Positions 38,225-48,120 of a DNA stretch of 64,000 nucleotides are shown piece after piece; the first letter of the stretch is position 1; every line of letters begins with the position of its first letter. The position numbers and the translations under genes were made by a program. The notes beneath the pieces are model-generated. The model worked only from the letters and a program-made list of their open reading frames with translations. It did no database searches and was not told the origin of the DNA. The DNA comes from Collinsella sp. TF08-11AT (lineage in GTDB: Bacteria; Actinomycetota; Coriobacteriia; Coriobacteriales; Coriobacteriaceae). The DNA lies in NCBI RefSeq assembly GCF_003437035.1, contig NZ_QSRL01000004.1:62001-126000 (forward strand). The letters run 5' to 3'.

Positions 38225-38509
38225 CTAGCCCAGAACCTCTACCTCGACAGCAGTGTCGAGGCGAGCGGCCAGTGCACGGGCGAGCGTGCGAATGGCCTTG
38301 ATGGTACGGCCACGACGGCCGATGACCTTAGCGACGTCATCCTCGGCGACAGAAACCTCAATCGTAGAGGCGTCATCACCATCAATGACCTCAAGGCTCA
38401 CGGAATCCGGGTCGTCGACGATCTGAACAACGAGATATTCGACGAGATCGGCGATGCGATCTGAGAGCATTGCCTCACCCTCGAGCTGTGCAGCGTCAAC
38501 CTCAGGCAC
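38225..38509 (-). CDS. khpA: KH-domain RNA-binding protein KhpA
   Basis: A small RNA chaperone-like KH protein. The 94-residue protein has a short acidic N-terminus, then a single type-II KH domain with the GxxG loop in VIGRRGRTIKAIRTLARA. GTG start with GAGGAG overlapping the rpsP end. KhpA usually pairs with KhpB, which is not in this window. Confidence 0.95.
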   Translation of the reverse strand: MPEVDAAQLEGEAMLSDRIADLVEYLVVQIVDDPDSVSLEVIDGDDASTIEVSVAEDDVAKVIGRRGRTIKAIRTLARALAARLDTAVEVEVLG

Positions 38510-38512
38510 GAT

Positions 38513-38854
38513 TTACTCCTCGGCGCCCTCAGCGGCCTCAGCGGCAGCCTTAGCGGCCTCGGCCTCTTTGGCGAGCTGCTTCTTGGACTTCTTGACGACG
38601 GTCTCGGTCTTCTCGCCCTCGTTGGCGGCCTTGACCAGAGCGGCGACGGCGTCGGTGAGCTGAGCGCCCTTGGACTGCCAGTCGGCGATCTTCTCGAGGT
38701 CGAGGTTGATGGTCTTGGGGGCGGTCATCGGGTTGTAGCGGCCAACCTCCTCGATGATACGACCGTCACGCGGGGCGCGGGAATCGGCGACGACGACACG
38801 GTAGTACGGACGCTTCTTAGCGCCGTGACGAGCAAGGCGAATCTTGACTGCCAA
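38513..38854 (-). CDS. rpsP: 30S ribosomal protein S16
   Basis: Small-subunit assembly protein. It has 113 residues: the conserved [20 protein letters not shown] at the N-terminus and [13 protein letters not shown], then a Lys/Ala/Glu-rich C-terminal tail of about 30 residues longer than the E. coli protein. The start is TTG 38852-38854, six bases after GGAGGAG. It is first gene of the rpsP-khpA-rimM-trmD-lepB unit. Confidence 0.96.
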   Translation of the reverse strand: MAVKIRLARHGAKKRPYYRVVVADSRAPRDGRIIEEVGRYNPMTAPKTINLDLEKIADWQSKGAQLTDAVAALVKAANEGEKTETVVKKSKKQLAKEAEAAKAAAEAAEGAEE

Positions 38855-38983
38855 AGGAAACTCCTCCAACCAAGCAGCTTTAGGCTGCAACTACAAACAA
38901 ACAGTTGAACATAATACGCCATCGACGCGGGCAGGTGAAGTCCGTGAGACCAACTTCTTCGGTGTAGTCGAGGGCAAATCCAT

Positions 38984-39011
38984 ATCTTAGACAAGAATTC
39001 GGGATTTGCAA
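38984..39011 (-). promoter_or_regulatory. Candidate rpsP promoter
   Basis: TTGCAA and TAAGAT are separated by 16 bp on the minus strand, about 130 bp upstream of the rpsP start, leaving a leader that could carry regulation. Confidence 0.45.
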
Positions 39012-39043
39012 GCACATACACGCACCCCACATGAGCTGCGCGG

Positions 39044-39049
39044 TATACT
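39044..39049 (+). promoter_or_regulatory. -10 element of dinB, close to the start codon
   Basis: TATACT ends seven bases before the first ATG of dinB, so transcription from it would begin at or next to that ATG. No strong -35 and no actinobacterial LexA box was recognised. Confidence 0.45.
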
Positions 39050-39055
39050 CATGAC

Positions 39056-40309
39056 ATGGAAAGACGCGAACATACATACGGTTATGAGGATGCCATGGGC
39101 GTCACGCCGCCGCCCTGGACGGGTCCGGCGGTGGGCCTCATGGACCTCGATGCGTTTTTTGCGAGCGTGGAGATGCTCGATCATCCCGAATGGCGCGGAA
39201 AGCCGCTCATCGTGGGCGGAGACGCCGATTCGCGTGGCGTCGTGTCCACGTGTTCGTATGAGGCACGTCGCTTTGGCGTGCGCTCTGCCATGGCCTCGGC
39301 CGAGGCGCGGCGCTTGTGCCCGCAAGCCATTTGGACGCACGGGCACTTTGATCGCTACCGCGAGGTGAGCGCGCAGGTCATGGCGATTCTTGCCGAGGAG
39401 ACGCCGCGCGTTGAGCGCGTATCCATCGACGAAGCCTTTATCGATATCACACCGGGTCGCTTTGCGCCCGAAGACCCGCTACTGGTAGCACGACGTATAA
39501 GCGACCGCGTGGCAGCGCTGGGAGTGACGTGCTCCATTGGTGTGGGCTGCAACAAGACGGTCGCAAAGATCGCAAGCGAGCGTGACAAGCCGTTTGGATT
39601 GACGATTGTGCGCCCCGGAACCGAGCAGCGCTTTTTGGCCGCGCTGCCGGTATCTGCCATGAGCGGCATCGGGCGCTCGGCCGAGGAGCGACTGCGCCGT
39701 ATGCGCATCTACACGCTCGGCGAGCTGTCACGCGCGCCGGAATCCACGCTAGCTGCAATTTTTGGCGTCAACGGCGAACGCATGCGCCAGCGTGCGCTGG
39801 GACTCGAAATCTCCGAAGTCACAAGTCTCGATGAAGAGCGTGAGGTTAAATCGGTGAGCAATGAGCGCACCTTTGCGAAAGATTTGACTGAGCGCGGGGA
39901 CATCGAAGCGGCGATTGCGCTGCTGGGCGAGTCAGTGGGACGCCGCCTGCGCCGTCAGGGACTGACGGGCGCCACGGTGACGCTCAAGCTCAAGTATTCG
40001 TATGGCAGCGGGCGTACGGCACAGCGCCGGCTGCCTCATCCGACCGACGATGAGAATATCTTCGTGGCGGTTGCACTCGAACTGCTCGACAACATCTGGC
40101 AGGAAGGCATGCATGTGCGTCTGGCGGGTATCGGGATGAGCGACTTTGACCATCAGGGCGGCATCCAGACCGACCTGTTCTGCGAAGTCGACGACCGCGG
40201 AGCCCAATCAAGCGACCGTCGCGACCTCTCAGTCGCGATCGATGCCGTCCGAGACAAGTTCGGCGACACCGCCCTATCTTTCGGCCGCCAATCCCGCTTC
40301 AATGATTAA
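39056..40309 (+). CDS. dinB: DNA polymerase IV (Y-family)
   Basis: Translesion polymerase. The 417-residue protein has the catalytic acids in LMDLDAFFASVEM and SIDEAFIDITPG, then the helix-hairpin-helix thumb (MSGIGRSAEERLRRMRIYTL) and little-finger domain. The C-terminus lacks an obvious clamp-binding QLxLF. The first ATG (39056) has no SD and could be leaderless. The ATG at 39095 has GAGG six bases upstream and would give 404 residues, keeping the whole domain. Both starts are credible. Confidence 0.94.
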   Translation: MERREHTYGYEDAMGVTPPPWTGPAVGLMDLDAFFASVEMLDHPEWRGKPLIVGGDADSRGVVSTCSYEARRFGVRSAMASAEARRLCPQAIWTHGHFDRYREVSAQVMAILAEETPRVERVSIDEAFIDITPGRFAPEDPLLVARRISDRVAALGVTCSIGVGCNKTVAKIASERDKPFGLTIVRPGTEQRFLAALPVSAMSGIGRSAEERLRRMRIYTLGELSRAPESTLAAIFGVNGERMRQRALGLEISEVTSLDEEREVKSVSNERTFAKDLTERGDIEAAIALLGESVGRRLRRQGLTGATVTLKLKYSYGSGRTAQRRLPHPTDDENIFVAVALELLDNIWQEGMHVRLAGIGMSDFDHQGGIQTDLFCEVDDRGAQSSDRRDLSVAIDAVRDKFGDTALSFGRQSRFND

Positions 40310-40330
40310 CCGCCTTTGTAAAAATAGAAA

Positions 40331-40364
40331 GCCGGGCAGGTGCGGAAAACCGCAACTGCCCGGC
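40331..40364 (-). terminator. Hairpin between dinB and rsfS, terminator for the rsfS side
   Basis: GCCGGGCAGTTGCGG pairs with CCGCACCTGCCCGGC (one mismatch), followed on the minus strand by TTTCTATTTTTAC. It ends the rplU-to-rsfS operon and may also stop dinB from the other side. Confidence 0.85.
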
Positions 40365-40407
40365 GAAATGCGCGAGGCTAGCTAAAAGCCCCATATCAAA
40401 TGAGCCA

Positions 40408-40863
40408 CTAGAGGAGGTCGAGGGGGAGCTGGGGGGCGTCACCCCAGAGCTTTTCTAGGCGGTAAAAGTCGCGGGCTTCGGGAGTGAAGACGTGGACGAC
40501 AACCGAGCCGTAGTCCATGAGCATCCAGGTCTTCTGCTCGCGGCCCTCGATGGAGAACGGATGCTCGCCGCAAGCCTCGGCAACCTTCTCCTCGATCTCG
40601 TCGACAATCGAATCGACCTGGCGGTTGTTGGTACCGGTGGCAAGCACAAAGTAGTCGCACACGTCGGAAAGCTCGGTCAGGTCGAGCACCTGCACGTCCT
40701 CGCCCTTCTTGTCGTAGGCGGCCTGCGCGGCGGCGCGGGCGACATCCTCGGCGGCGACACCGCTCGCGGACAGCGAGGCGGCGGTGCGGTCGGACGTGGC
40801 AACGAAACTCTTGTGCTCCACACCTTCAAGAATCTGCTCGTCAGTCATGGTCTCGTCGGCCAT
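40408..40863 (-). CDS. rsfS: Ribosome silencing factor RsfS
   Basis: Binds L14 and blocks subunit joining under nutrient limitation. The 151-residue protein has the conserved DLTELSDVCDYFVLATGTNNRQ-type core (shown in part: CDYFVLATGTNNRQ) and DYGSVVVHVFTPEARDFYRL. About 45 residues before the domain form an extension. ATG at 40861-40863 follows AGAGGT. It is last gene of the obgE-nadD-yqeK-rsfS series. Confidence 0.96.
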   Translation of the reverse strand: MADETMTDEQILEGVEHKSFVATSDRTAASLSASGVAAEDVARAAAQAAYDKKGEDVQVLDLTELSDVCDYFVLATGTNNRQVDSIVDEIEEKVAEACGEHPFSIEGREQKTWMLMDYGSVVVHVFTPEARDFYRLEKLWGDAPQLPLDLL

Positions 40864-40891
40864 GGAATACCTCTTTCTAGACACACCCGAG

Positions 40892-41512
40892 CTAGCGCAG
40901 CTGGGCGTAATGGTTGTAAATCGTAATAGCCGTGGGATAAAGATAGCGCCCGGACTGGATCACATAGACCAGACCCTGCGCAAAACAGGAGAAGAACAAC
41001 TCATCGAGCGTCGACTCCCCCACCATCTTGCGCAGCGCATGGGCATAGTCGCCGTGACGGTTGGGCTCGATGGCATCTGCCACAAAGACCACCATATCGA
41101 GCGGCGTCATGTCGCAGGCACCCACGGTGTGACGGTCGACAGCCTGGAAAACGGCCGGTGACAGCTCGGGAAAAAGCTGCGGAAGCTCATAGGCGGCAAC
41201 AGGGCCATGCAAAAGCGGCGTCGCGGCGGAAGGAGAGCCGGCAACCTTGATGCCATAGTGAAGCGCGCGGGCCACGAGCTCGTCATCGGAAAGAACCTTG
41301 TCCCAGTCGTGAATTAAGCCGGCGGCAGCCGCATCAAAGCGGTCAACGCCGTAGACCTCGGCCAGATGAAGTGCGGTCTCGGCAACACCCAGCGAATGCA
41401 CATAGCGCTTGCGCTTATCTTTCATGCGAACATCGAGCAGCTCTTGAATGCGCTTGAGCAGCGCGCGCTCATCGCCCTCAAACTGATCCTCTACCGACAA
41501 CGTAGCCCCCAT
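40892..41512 (-). CDS. yqeK: HD-domain hydrolase YqeK family (Ap4A hydrolase type)
   Basis: YqeK proteins are metal-dependent HD phosphohydrolases, several of which hydrolyse diadenosine tetraphosphate. The 206-residue protein has YVHSLGVAETALHLAE, HDWDK (the HD pair) and HTVGACDMTPLDMVVFVADAIEPNR. ATG 41510-41512 overlaps the nadD stop (TGATG). The nadD-yqeK-rsfS context is the standard one. Confidence 0.94.
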   Translation of the reverse strand: MGATLSVEDQFEGDERALLKRIQELLDVRMKDKRKRYVHSLGVAETALHLAEVYGVDRFDAAAAGLIHDWDKVLSDDELVARALHYGIKVAGSPSAATPLLHGPVAAYELPQLFPELSPAVFQAVDRHTVGACDMTPLDMVVFVADAIEPNRHGDYAHALRKMVGESTLDELFFSCFAQGLVYVIQSGRYLYPTAITIYNHYAQLR

Positions 41513-42189
41513 CACTCAAAATCTTCTTGGCCCAAATCGGCATATAGCCTGCGCTTGCGAATGTAGCCGAGCACGGACTCGCTCGTAAGATAGCGCACGC
41601 TCATGCCGCGGGCAACTCGCTTACGAATGTTCGTCGAGCTGATCGCCAGCGCCGGAATCTGAATATAGCGCACGTCGAACGGCAGCCCCGACTCTTTGAT
41701 TCGGGCACGCGCCGTATCGATATCAAAGCCCGGTCGCGTCGCCGCAATAAAGGTAGCAAACTCAGCGATTCGTTCGGCATCATGCCAGGTCACAATATCG
41801 ATAATCGCATCGGCGCCCGTAATAAAGTAGAGCTTTACCTGCGGCGGGTAAAAATCGCGAAGGGCATGAAGCGTATCGGCCGTATAGGTTACACCCGGAC
41901 GGTCAATCTCGAACCGACTCGCCAAAAAGGCCGGGTTCGCGGCGGTGGCGAGGACCGTCATGGCATAACGGTCCTCGGCAGGCGTAACCGGCTTGTCAAG
42001 CTTAAAGGCGGGAGAGCCCGCCGGCATAAAGAGCACAGCGTCCAAGTCGAGCGACTCGCGCGCCTGCTCGGCAGTCACCAGGTGCCCGTAATGAATCGGG
42101 TCGAATGTGCCGCCCATAATGCCAAGCCGAAACTCCTTGCCCTCTTTTATGGGAAGCTCGGGCAAACCGATTCCACCGCGCAGCGACAT
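41512..42189 (-). CDS. nadD: Nicotinate-nucleotide adenylyltransferase
   Basis: Forms deamido-NAD from NaMN and ATP. The 225-residue protein has the nucleotidyltransferase motif GIMGGTFDPIHYGHL (about 23-37) and the C-terminal ISSTNIRKRVARG. ATG lies three bases after the obgE stop, with GAGGGCGAG upstream. About 20 residues precede the catalytic domain. Confidence 0.97.
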   Translation of the reverse strand: MSLRGGIGLPELPIKEGKEFRLGIMGGTFDPIHYGHLVTAEQARESLDLDAVLFMPAGSPAFKLDKPVTPAEDRYAMTVLATAANPAFLASRFEIDRPGVTYTADTLHALRDFYPPQVKLYFITGADAIIDIVTWHDAERIAEFATFIAATRPGFDIDTARARIKESGLPFDVRYIQIPALAISSTNIRKRVARGMSVRYLTSESVLGYIRKRRLYADLGQEDFE

Positions 42190-42192
42190 GGC

Positions 42193-43671
<1,479 letters not shown>

Positions 43672-43675
43672 CTAC

Positions 43676-43718
43676 AAAAAGAGGGAGACCCTTGAATCCT
43701 AAAACTCAAGTGCCTCCC
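43676..43718 (-). terminator. Terminator-like hairpin between rpmA and obgE
   Basis: GGGAG/CTCCC and CTTGA/TCAAG arms with a symmetrical internal loop are followed by TCTTTTTG on the minus strand. Probably partial termination, letting ribosomal-protein mRNA outnumber obgE mRNA. Confidence 0.7.
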
Positions 43719-43743
43719 ACATATGTGCTCTATGAAGGGTGAA

Positions 43744-44001
43744 TTACGCGTTCGCGAGCGGGCGTACGCTGACCCTGTGCTTGATACCCTTGTGGAACTC
43801 AACGGTACCGTCGACCAGCGCGAACAGCGTGTCGTCCTTGCCACGGCCAACGTTCTCACCCGGGTGGATGTGCGTGCCGTGCTGACGGACGAGAATCGTG
43901 CCCGTGGTTACCGTCTGGCCGGCATAGCGCTTCGTGCCAAGGCGCTGACCGCGGGAGTCACGGCCATTACGGGAGGAACCGAGTCCTTTTTTGTGTGCCA
44001 T
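43744..44001 (-). CDS. rpmA: 50S ribosomal protein L27
   Basis: The 85-residue protein begins [20 protein letters not shown], the canonical L27 N-terminus reaching the peptidyl-transferase centre, with no cleavable leader as in Firmicutes. It also has [22 protein letters not shown]. It lies 33 bp after rplU. Confidence 0.98.
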   Translation of the reverse strand: MAHKKGLGSSRNGRDSRGQRLGTKRYAGQTVTTGTILVRQHGTHIHPGENVGRGKDDTLFALVDGTVEFHKGIKHRVSVRPLANA

Positions 44002-44034
44002 TGTGTATACCTACTCTTTCGTTACGAGTGTAAT

Positions 44035-44409
44035 CTACTCGGCGACGGGAGCCTCGGCGACAGCCTCAGCCTCTGCCTTGACAGCCTTCTTGGCGCGGGA
44101 GGTAGCCTGAACCTTCACGATCTTCAGCTTGGTGAGCTGCTGACGGTGACCCTTCAGACGACGATAGCGCTTGCGCTTGTGGAACTTGAAGACCAGCTGC
44201 TTCTCGCCCTTGAACTGCTCAACGATCTGAGCGGTAACCTTGGCCTTGGCCAGCTTGTCGGGATCGGTGACGATCTTCTTACCATCGTTGAGGAAGATGA
44301 CCGGCAGGGTGACCTTGTCGCCCTCATTGCCCTCGATCTTCTCGACGGTGATGACATCGTCGGTGGCGACCTTGTACTGCTTGCCGCCCGTGTTAACGAT
44401 TGCGTACAT
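44035..44409 (-). CDS. rplU: 50S ribosomal protein L21
   Basis: The 124-residue protein opens with MYAIVNTGGKQYKV and contains KFHKRKRYRRLKGHRQQLTKL, the L21 signature region (quoted to its first part KFHKRKRYRRLKGHR). It has a Lys/Ala/Glu-rich tail of about 20 extra residues. ATG 44407-44409 follows AAGGG; an earlier start seven codons upstream is not supported. First gene of the rplU-rpmA-obgE unit. Confidence 0.97.
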   Translation of the reverse strand: MYAIVNTGGKQYKVATDDVITVEKIEGNEGDKVTLPVIFLNDGKKIVTDPDKLAKAKVTAQIVEQFKGEKQLVFKFHKRKRYRRLKGHRQQLTKLKIVKVQATSRAKKAVKAEAEAVAEAPVAE

Positions 44410-44451
44410 GTTTACTTGCCCTTCATGCATCAGTTAGTGCAACAGCCGAAT

Positions 44452-44480
44452 ATAGTAGCAGGCGATAATACCCCCGTCAA
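44452..44480 (-). promoter_or_regulatory. rplU promoter
   Basis: TTGACG and TACTAT are spaced 17 bp on the minus strand with TGC before the -10. The -35 overlaps the stop codon of the upstream DUF2344 gene. Confidence 0.75.
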
Positions 44481-45289
44481 CGAGTATGTGGAGCAAATCC
44501 ACAAGTTCGCACAGGTATGGGGCTGACGAGTCGGCTCTCGTCGTCCTCGCATGCTTGATTCTGACGCTCGACATCGTAGGAGCAGATGGTCACGAGGTCT
44601 TGCATACCGGTGGAAACAATAGGTGCATCGACGCCCGGGGTCAAGCCCTGCAACAAAACATCAGCAGCTGAAAGCAAAATCTCCGGACGCATAGAGCCCT
44701 CGTTGTCGGCATGGGTGTCGAGCATGAGCACCAGATGGTCCGGACGCTCCCCCGCCGTGAGCTCATAGCCCACGAGCGTGTGATCCAAATCCAAGCGCTT
44801 GCTCTTTTTGCCGCGCGCGTAGTCGATGCCATGGTCCGCGCGCAGCGTGTCGATCGCACGACGCACCTCGTCGGCGCTTACGGGCGCCTCGGGATCCAAG
44901 TGCAGGTCGATGCGATACGACAGACGCGTGAGTTGCGCCGTCAACGCCGGCGTGCGCACGTCGATGTACGCCGCCTCGATGGGCGCCAGATCGGCCGGAG
45001 ACGCCGCAGCCAGGCGCCCAAACGCCTCGTCGAGCGCCACGAACTCGGTCATAAACAGGTCATACCACTCGCAGGTCGACGACGTACCCACCGGTAGCGC
45101 CGAAGAGAAGCCCACGCGCATGTGCGGAGAGAAGCCCTGCGTGACGGCATAGGGAAGCCCCGCACGGCGCACGATGCGCTCAATGGTATGGATTACTTCG
45201 AGATGGCCCAGGTACTTAAGGCGATCGCGCTTGCCATAGCGAACACGAAGTCTAAAGAGCGTGGGGTTGTCGGTCAGGCGCTCACTCAT
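44477..45289 (-). CDS. TIGR03936 / DUF2344 family protein
   Basis: A 270-residue protein with the family N-terminus FRLRVRYGKRDRLKYLGHLE and PYAVTQGFSPHMRVGFSSALPVG. It is the usual partner of the TIGR03960 radical-SAM protein, here coupled by an ATGA overlap; in other species the two are sometimes fused. A role in RNA modification has been proposed from its neighbourhood with rplU and ribonuclease genes, but the reaction is not established. The last 40 residues are not conserved. Confidence 0.9.
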   Translation of the reverse strand: MSERLTDNPTLFRLRVRYGKRDRLKYLGHLEVIHTIERIVRRAGLPYAVTQGFSPHMRVGFSSALPVGTSSTCEWYDLFMTEFVALDEAFGRLAAASPADLAPIEAAYIDVRTPALTAQLTRLSYRIDLHLDPEAPVSADEVRRAIDTLRADHGIDYARGKKSKRLDLDHTLVGYELTAGERPDHLVLMLDTHADNEGSMRPEILLSAADVLLQGLTPGVDAPIVSTGMQDLVTICSYDVERQNQACEDDESRLVSPIPVRTCGFAPHTR

Positions 45290-47163
45290 GCGCGATCACC
45301 CATCAATACATTCTTGGCGTGGAGCGTGGGGCAGATTCCGCAGCCGGTGCACGACGTGCGGGTGCAGTCGGGAGTCGTGACACCCTCGAGCGAGCGACGG
45401 TACTCGCGCTCGAGGAAGCCGCGCGTGCAGCCGGGGCTCACATGCTCCCACGGCAGACGCCAGTCCAACTCGTAGGGCAGGTGCACGAGCTCATTGAGGT
45501 CGACTCCGTTTTTGGCAGCAGCCTCCTTCCAGTTATCGAGCGAGAAATGCTCCACCCAGGCGTCAAAACGCGAGCCGGCACGCCAGGCATCGATGATGAC
45601 GGGCGTCATGTCACGACCGGCGCGGGACAGCGCGGCCTCGATGAGCGAGGTCTCGGCATCGTGGTAATGCACGCGGACGGCACGGTTGCGAACGCTCGTG
45701 ATAAGCAGCTTCTGGCGACGCTTGACGTCGTCGTAATCGAGTTGCGGGCACCACTGGAACGGCGTGGCAGCCTTGGGGATAAAGACCGAAACCGAGATCG
45801 ACACCGAGATCGAGCCGCGACGAGCCTTGGGCACCACGGAACGACCGAGCTCCAGCACGTGATCGGCCAGATTGGCGATGGCCACGATGTCCTCGTCGCG
45901 CTCGCCGGGAAGGCCCATCATAAAGTAGAGCTTCATGCGGTTCCAGCCGGCCTCGAAGGCCGCCTTGGCCGCACGGTCCAGGTCCTCCTCGGTCACGTTC
46001 TTGTTAATGATGTCGCGCATGCGCTGGCTGCCGGCCTCGGGCGCGAACGTCAGGCCGCCCTTCTTTTCGCCGGCGACCGACTCGGCCATATCCACGCCAA
46101 ACGAATCCAGGCGCTGCGAGGGAATGGACACGCGAATGCCCGTGTCTTCCAGACGGCGGTTAAGGCGACCGAGCACATCGCGGATGCAGGAGTGGTCGGT
46201 CGTCGAAAGCGAGGTAAGCGACACCTCGTCATAGCCGGTCTTTTCCAGGCCCTGGATCACCGATGACACGATCTGGTCGGCCGAGCGCTCGCGTACCGGG
46301 CGATACGTCATGCCTGCCTGGCAAAAACGGCAGCCGCGGGCGCAGCCACGCAAGATCTCGATAGACAGGCGATCGTGGACGAGCTGCGCATACGGCACGC
46401 ACGACTGAGAAAGCGGATTGGTGGCACCAAAGTCCTCGACGACGCGCTTGTAGACTACCGGCGGGACGTCCTTGCCCTCGCGCGGCACGGTGTAGCCATG
46501 CGGCGAGCAGGGCTCGTCATGACGCACCTCATACAGGGATGGCACATAGGTGCCGGCGACCGTCGCGAGCTGCTCGACAATCTGAGCGCGCGAGACGCCC
46601 TCGTCGCGCAAGCGGCGATGCAGCTGGCAGATCTCGAGCAGCGACTCCTCGCCCTCGCCAATGAGGATGGCATCGAAGAATGCCGCGTACGGCTCGGGGT
46701 TATACACCGAGGGGCCACCGGCGACGATGATGGGATCGTCCTCGGTACGGTCGACAGCCAACAGCGGAATGCCAGCGAGATCGAGCGCTTCGAGGAAGTT
46801 CGTCACGGCCATCTCGTGCGGCACGTGCATGCCGACGATGTCGAACGAGGCCACGGGCGCTGCGCCCTCGAGCGACAGCAGCGGAATCCCCGCCTCGCGC
46901 ATGGCATCGCCCATATCGGGCCACGGCACGTAGCCGCGCTCGCAGGAAATGCCCTCGGCCTGATTAAGGATGTTGTAGAGAATGGCGATGCCCTGGTTGG
47001 GCAGACCGACCTCATACACGTCCGGATAGATCATGCAGCAGCGATAGTCGGCATCGGCCTTTGAGAGCGTGCCCCACTCGTGGTCGATATAGCGACTCGG
47101 CTTTTCGACCTTGGCGAGCAACGGCTCGATCAGATGAAAACAGTCTTGGTATGGAACGCGCAA
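45286..47163 (-). CDS. TIGR03960 family B12-binding-like radical SAM protein
   Basis: A 625-residue protein with an N-terminal B12-binding-like fold (about 60-200) and a radical SAM barrel whose cluster motif is CARGCRFCQAGM (Cx3Cx2C). Downstream are FAPEAGSQRMRDIIN and a C-terminal cysteine cluster, CTRTSCTGCGICPT, suggesting a second metal centre. The start is TTG with AGGGG upstream. Substrate is unknown. It is tightly coupled to the DUF2344 gene, so the two likely act together. Confidence 0.92.
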   Translation of the reverse strand: MRVPYQDCFHLIEPLLAKVEKPSRYIDHEWGTLSKADADYRCCMIYPDVYEVGLPNQGIAILYNILNQAEGISCERGYVPWPDMGDAMREAGIPLLSLEGAAPVASFDIVGMHVPHEMAVTNFLEALDLAGIPLLAVDRTEDDPIIVAGGPSVYNPEPYAAFFDAILIGEGEESLLEICQLHRRLRDEGVSRAQIVEQLATVAGTYVPSLYEVRHDEPCSPHGYTVPREGKDVPPVVYKRVVEDFGATNPLSQSCVPYAQLVHDRLSIEILRGCARGCRFCQAGMTYRPVRERSADQIVSSVIQGLEKTGYDEVSLTSLSTTDHSCIRDVLGRLNRRLEDTGIRVSIPSQRLDSFGVDMAESVAGEKKGGLTFAPEAGSQRMRDIINKNVTEEDLDRAAKAAFEAGWNRMKLYFMMGLPGERDEDIVAIANLADHVLELGRSVVPKARRGSISVSISVSVFIPKAATPFQWCPQLDYDDVKRRQKLLITSVRNRAVRVHYHDAETSLIEAALSRAGRDMTPVIIDAWRAGSRFDAWVEHFSLDNWKEAAAKNGVDLNELVHLPYELDWRLPWEHVSPGCTRGFLEREYRRSLEGVTTPDCTRTSCTGCGICPTLHAKNVLMGDRA

Positions 47164-47172
47164 AAGAAACCC

Positions 47173-48102
47173 CTAAGCAGCGAGATCGGATGCGTCTTGG
47201 TAGGACGCCATAGGACGGGTAGCACCCGCGACCGTGGTCACCAGATCGCGAACGCGGGAGAACGTGGCAGTGACCACCTCGTTGGCACGGCTGTAGTCGA
47301 CATCGCACTCGTAAAGCGAAACGAGCGCACGGCCCATGCCATAGGTGCCCGCGGCAGCAGTGAGCGCCTTGACGGCAAACCCAATATGCGGCGTCTGCTT
47401 GACGAGTGCGCGGGTGACCGCGCGGATCACAAGACCGCCGGCAAGCACGCCCGCGACCTCATAGCCGCGCTCAGGCTTAATGCCGCGTCCAAAGACGGCA
47501 GCGAGCTCAAAGAGCATGCCCACCTGCGCCAGCGCCATAACGGGATAATCGGCACCCGGCAAAAACACCAGCGCACCGGTCGCCATATTGGTGAGCGCAC
47601 ACGAGGTGATGATACGATTGGCCGCCGCGATGCGCATAAAGGCAAAGTTCGCCGCAAAAGCCGTTTCCTTTTCGGTGCGATCGAGAATCCAGCGGGCAAG
47701 CGTCTCGAGCAGATACGTCTTATCGGTTGCCGCCACCACGCCGAGCATAGGCGTGGACTCCTCGATAAACGGCACCTCCACAGCAGACTCGGCAAGCACG
47801 CACACGGGGGCGCCGGCGATCACGAGCTCCTGCACGGCACTCTCCAAGCGGTCGGAGCCGCACGAGAGCACCAGCACCACATCGGTATCGGTCTTTGGAG
47901 CAATTCGCTCCTCCCCCAGACGCTCGACGCGCACAATGCCCGAGGTCGTCTGCGGTACAAAGGCGTCACGCACCGTCTCGGCCAGAAAGCGCGAGGCGGA
48001 CGAATCCAAATAGACCGAGACGCGCACCGGCGTATCGGAATCCTTCTTAACGGACGCGCCCATCTTAAAAGCGCGGGTCAGCTTATCTACGGGAATTTTC
48101 AT
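47173..48102 (-). CDS. DUF697-like membrane-associated protein
   Basis: A 309-residue protein. The N-terminal half resembles a nucleotide-free alpha/beta domain (VVLVLSCGS, VCVLAESAVEVPF). The C-terminal half has hydrophobic helices around 150-215 and the segment GFAVKALTAAAGTYGMGRAL, typical of DUF697. No Walker A motif is present, so the usual GTPase part is absent. ATG with GGAGGGG upstream. It lies between the rod cluster and the radical-SAM gene, with no known function. Confidence 0.7.
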   Translation of the reverse strand: MKIPVDKLTRAFKMGASVKKDSDTPVRVSVYLDSSASRFLAETVRDAFVPQTTSGIVRVERLGEERIAPKTDTDVVLVLSCGSDRLESAVQELVIAGAPVCVLAESAVEVPFIEESTPMLGVVAATDKTYLLETLARWILDRTEKETAFAANFAFMRIAAANRIITSCALTNMATGALVFLPGADYPVMALAQVGMLFELAAVFGRGIKPERGYEVAGVLAGGLVIRAVTRALVKQTPHIGFAVKALTAAAGTYGMGRALVSLYECDVDYSRANEVVTATFSRVRDLVTTVAGATRPMASYQDASDLAA

Positions 48103-48120
48103 AGCAAACCCCTCCAGCGG

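Noticed and set aside
39060..39085. LexA box at the start of dinB (CGAAC near 39067)
   Set aside because: Only one half-site is present; the matching GTTCG half at the right spacing is missing and the site is inside the coding region.
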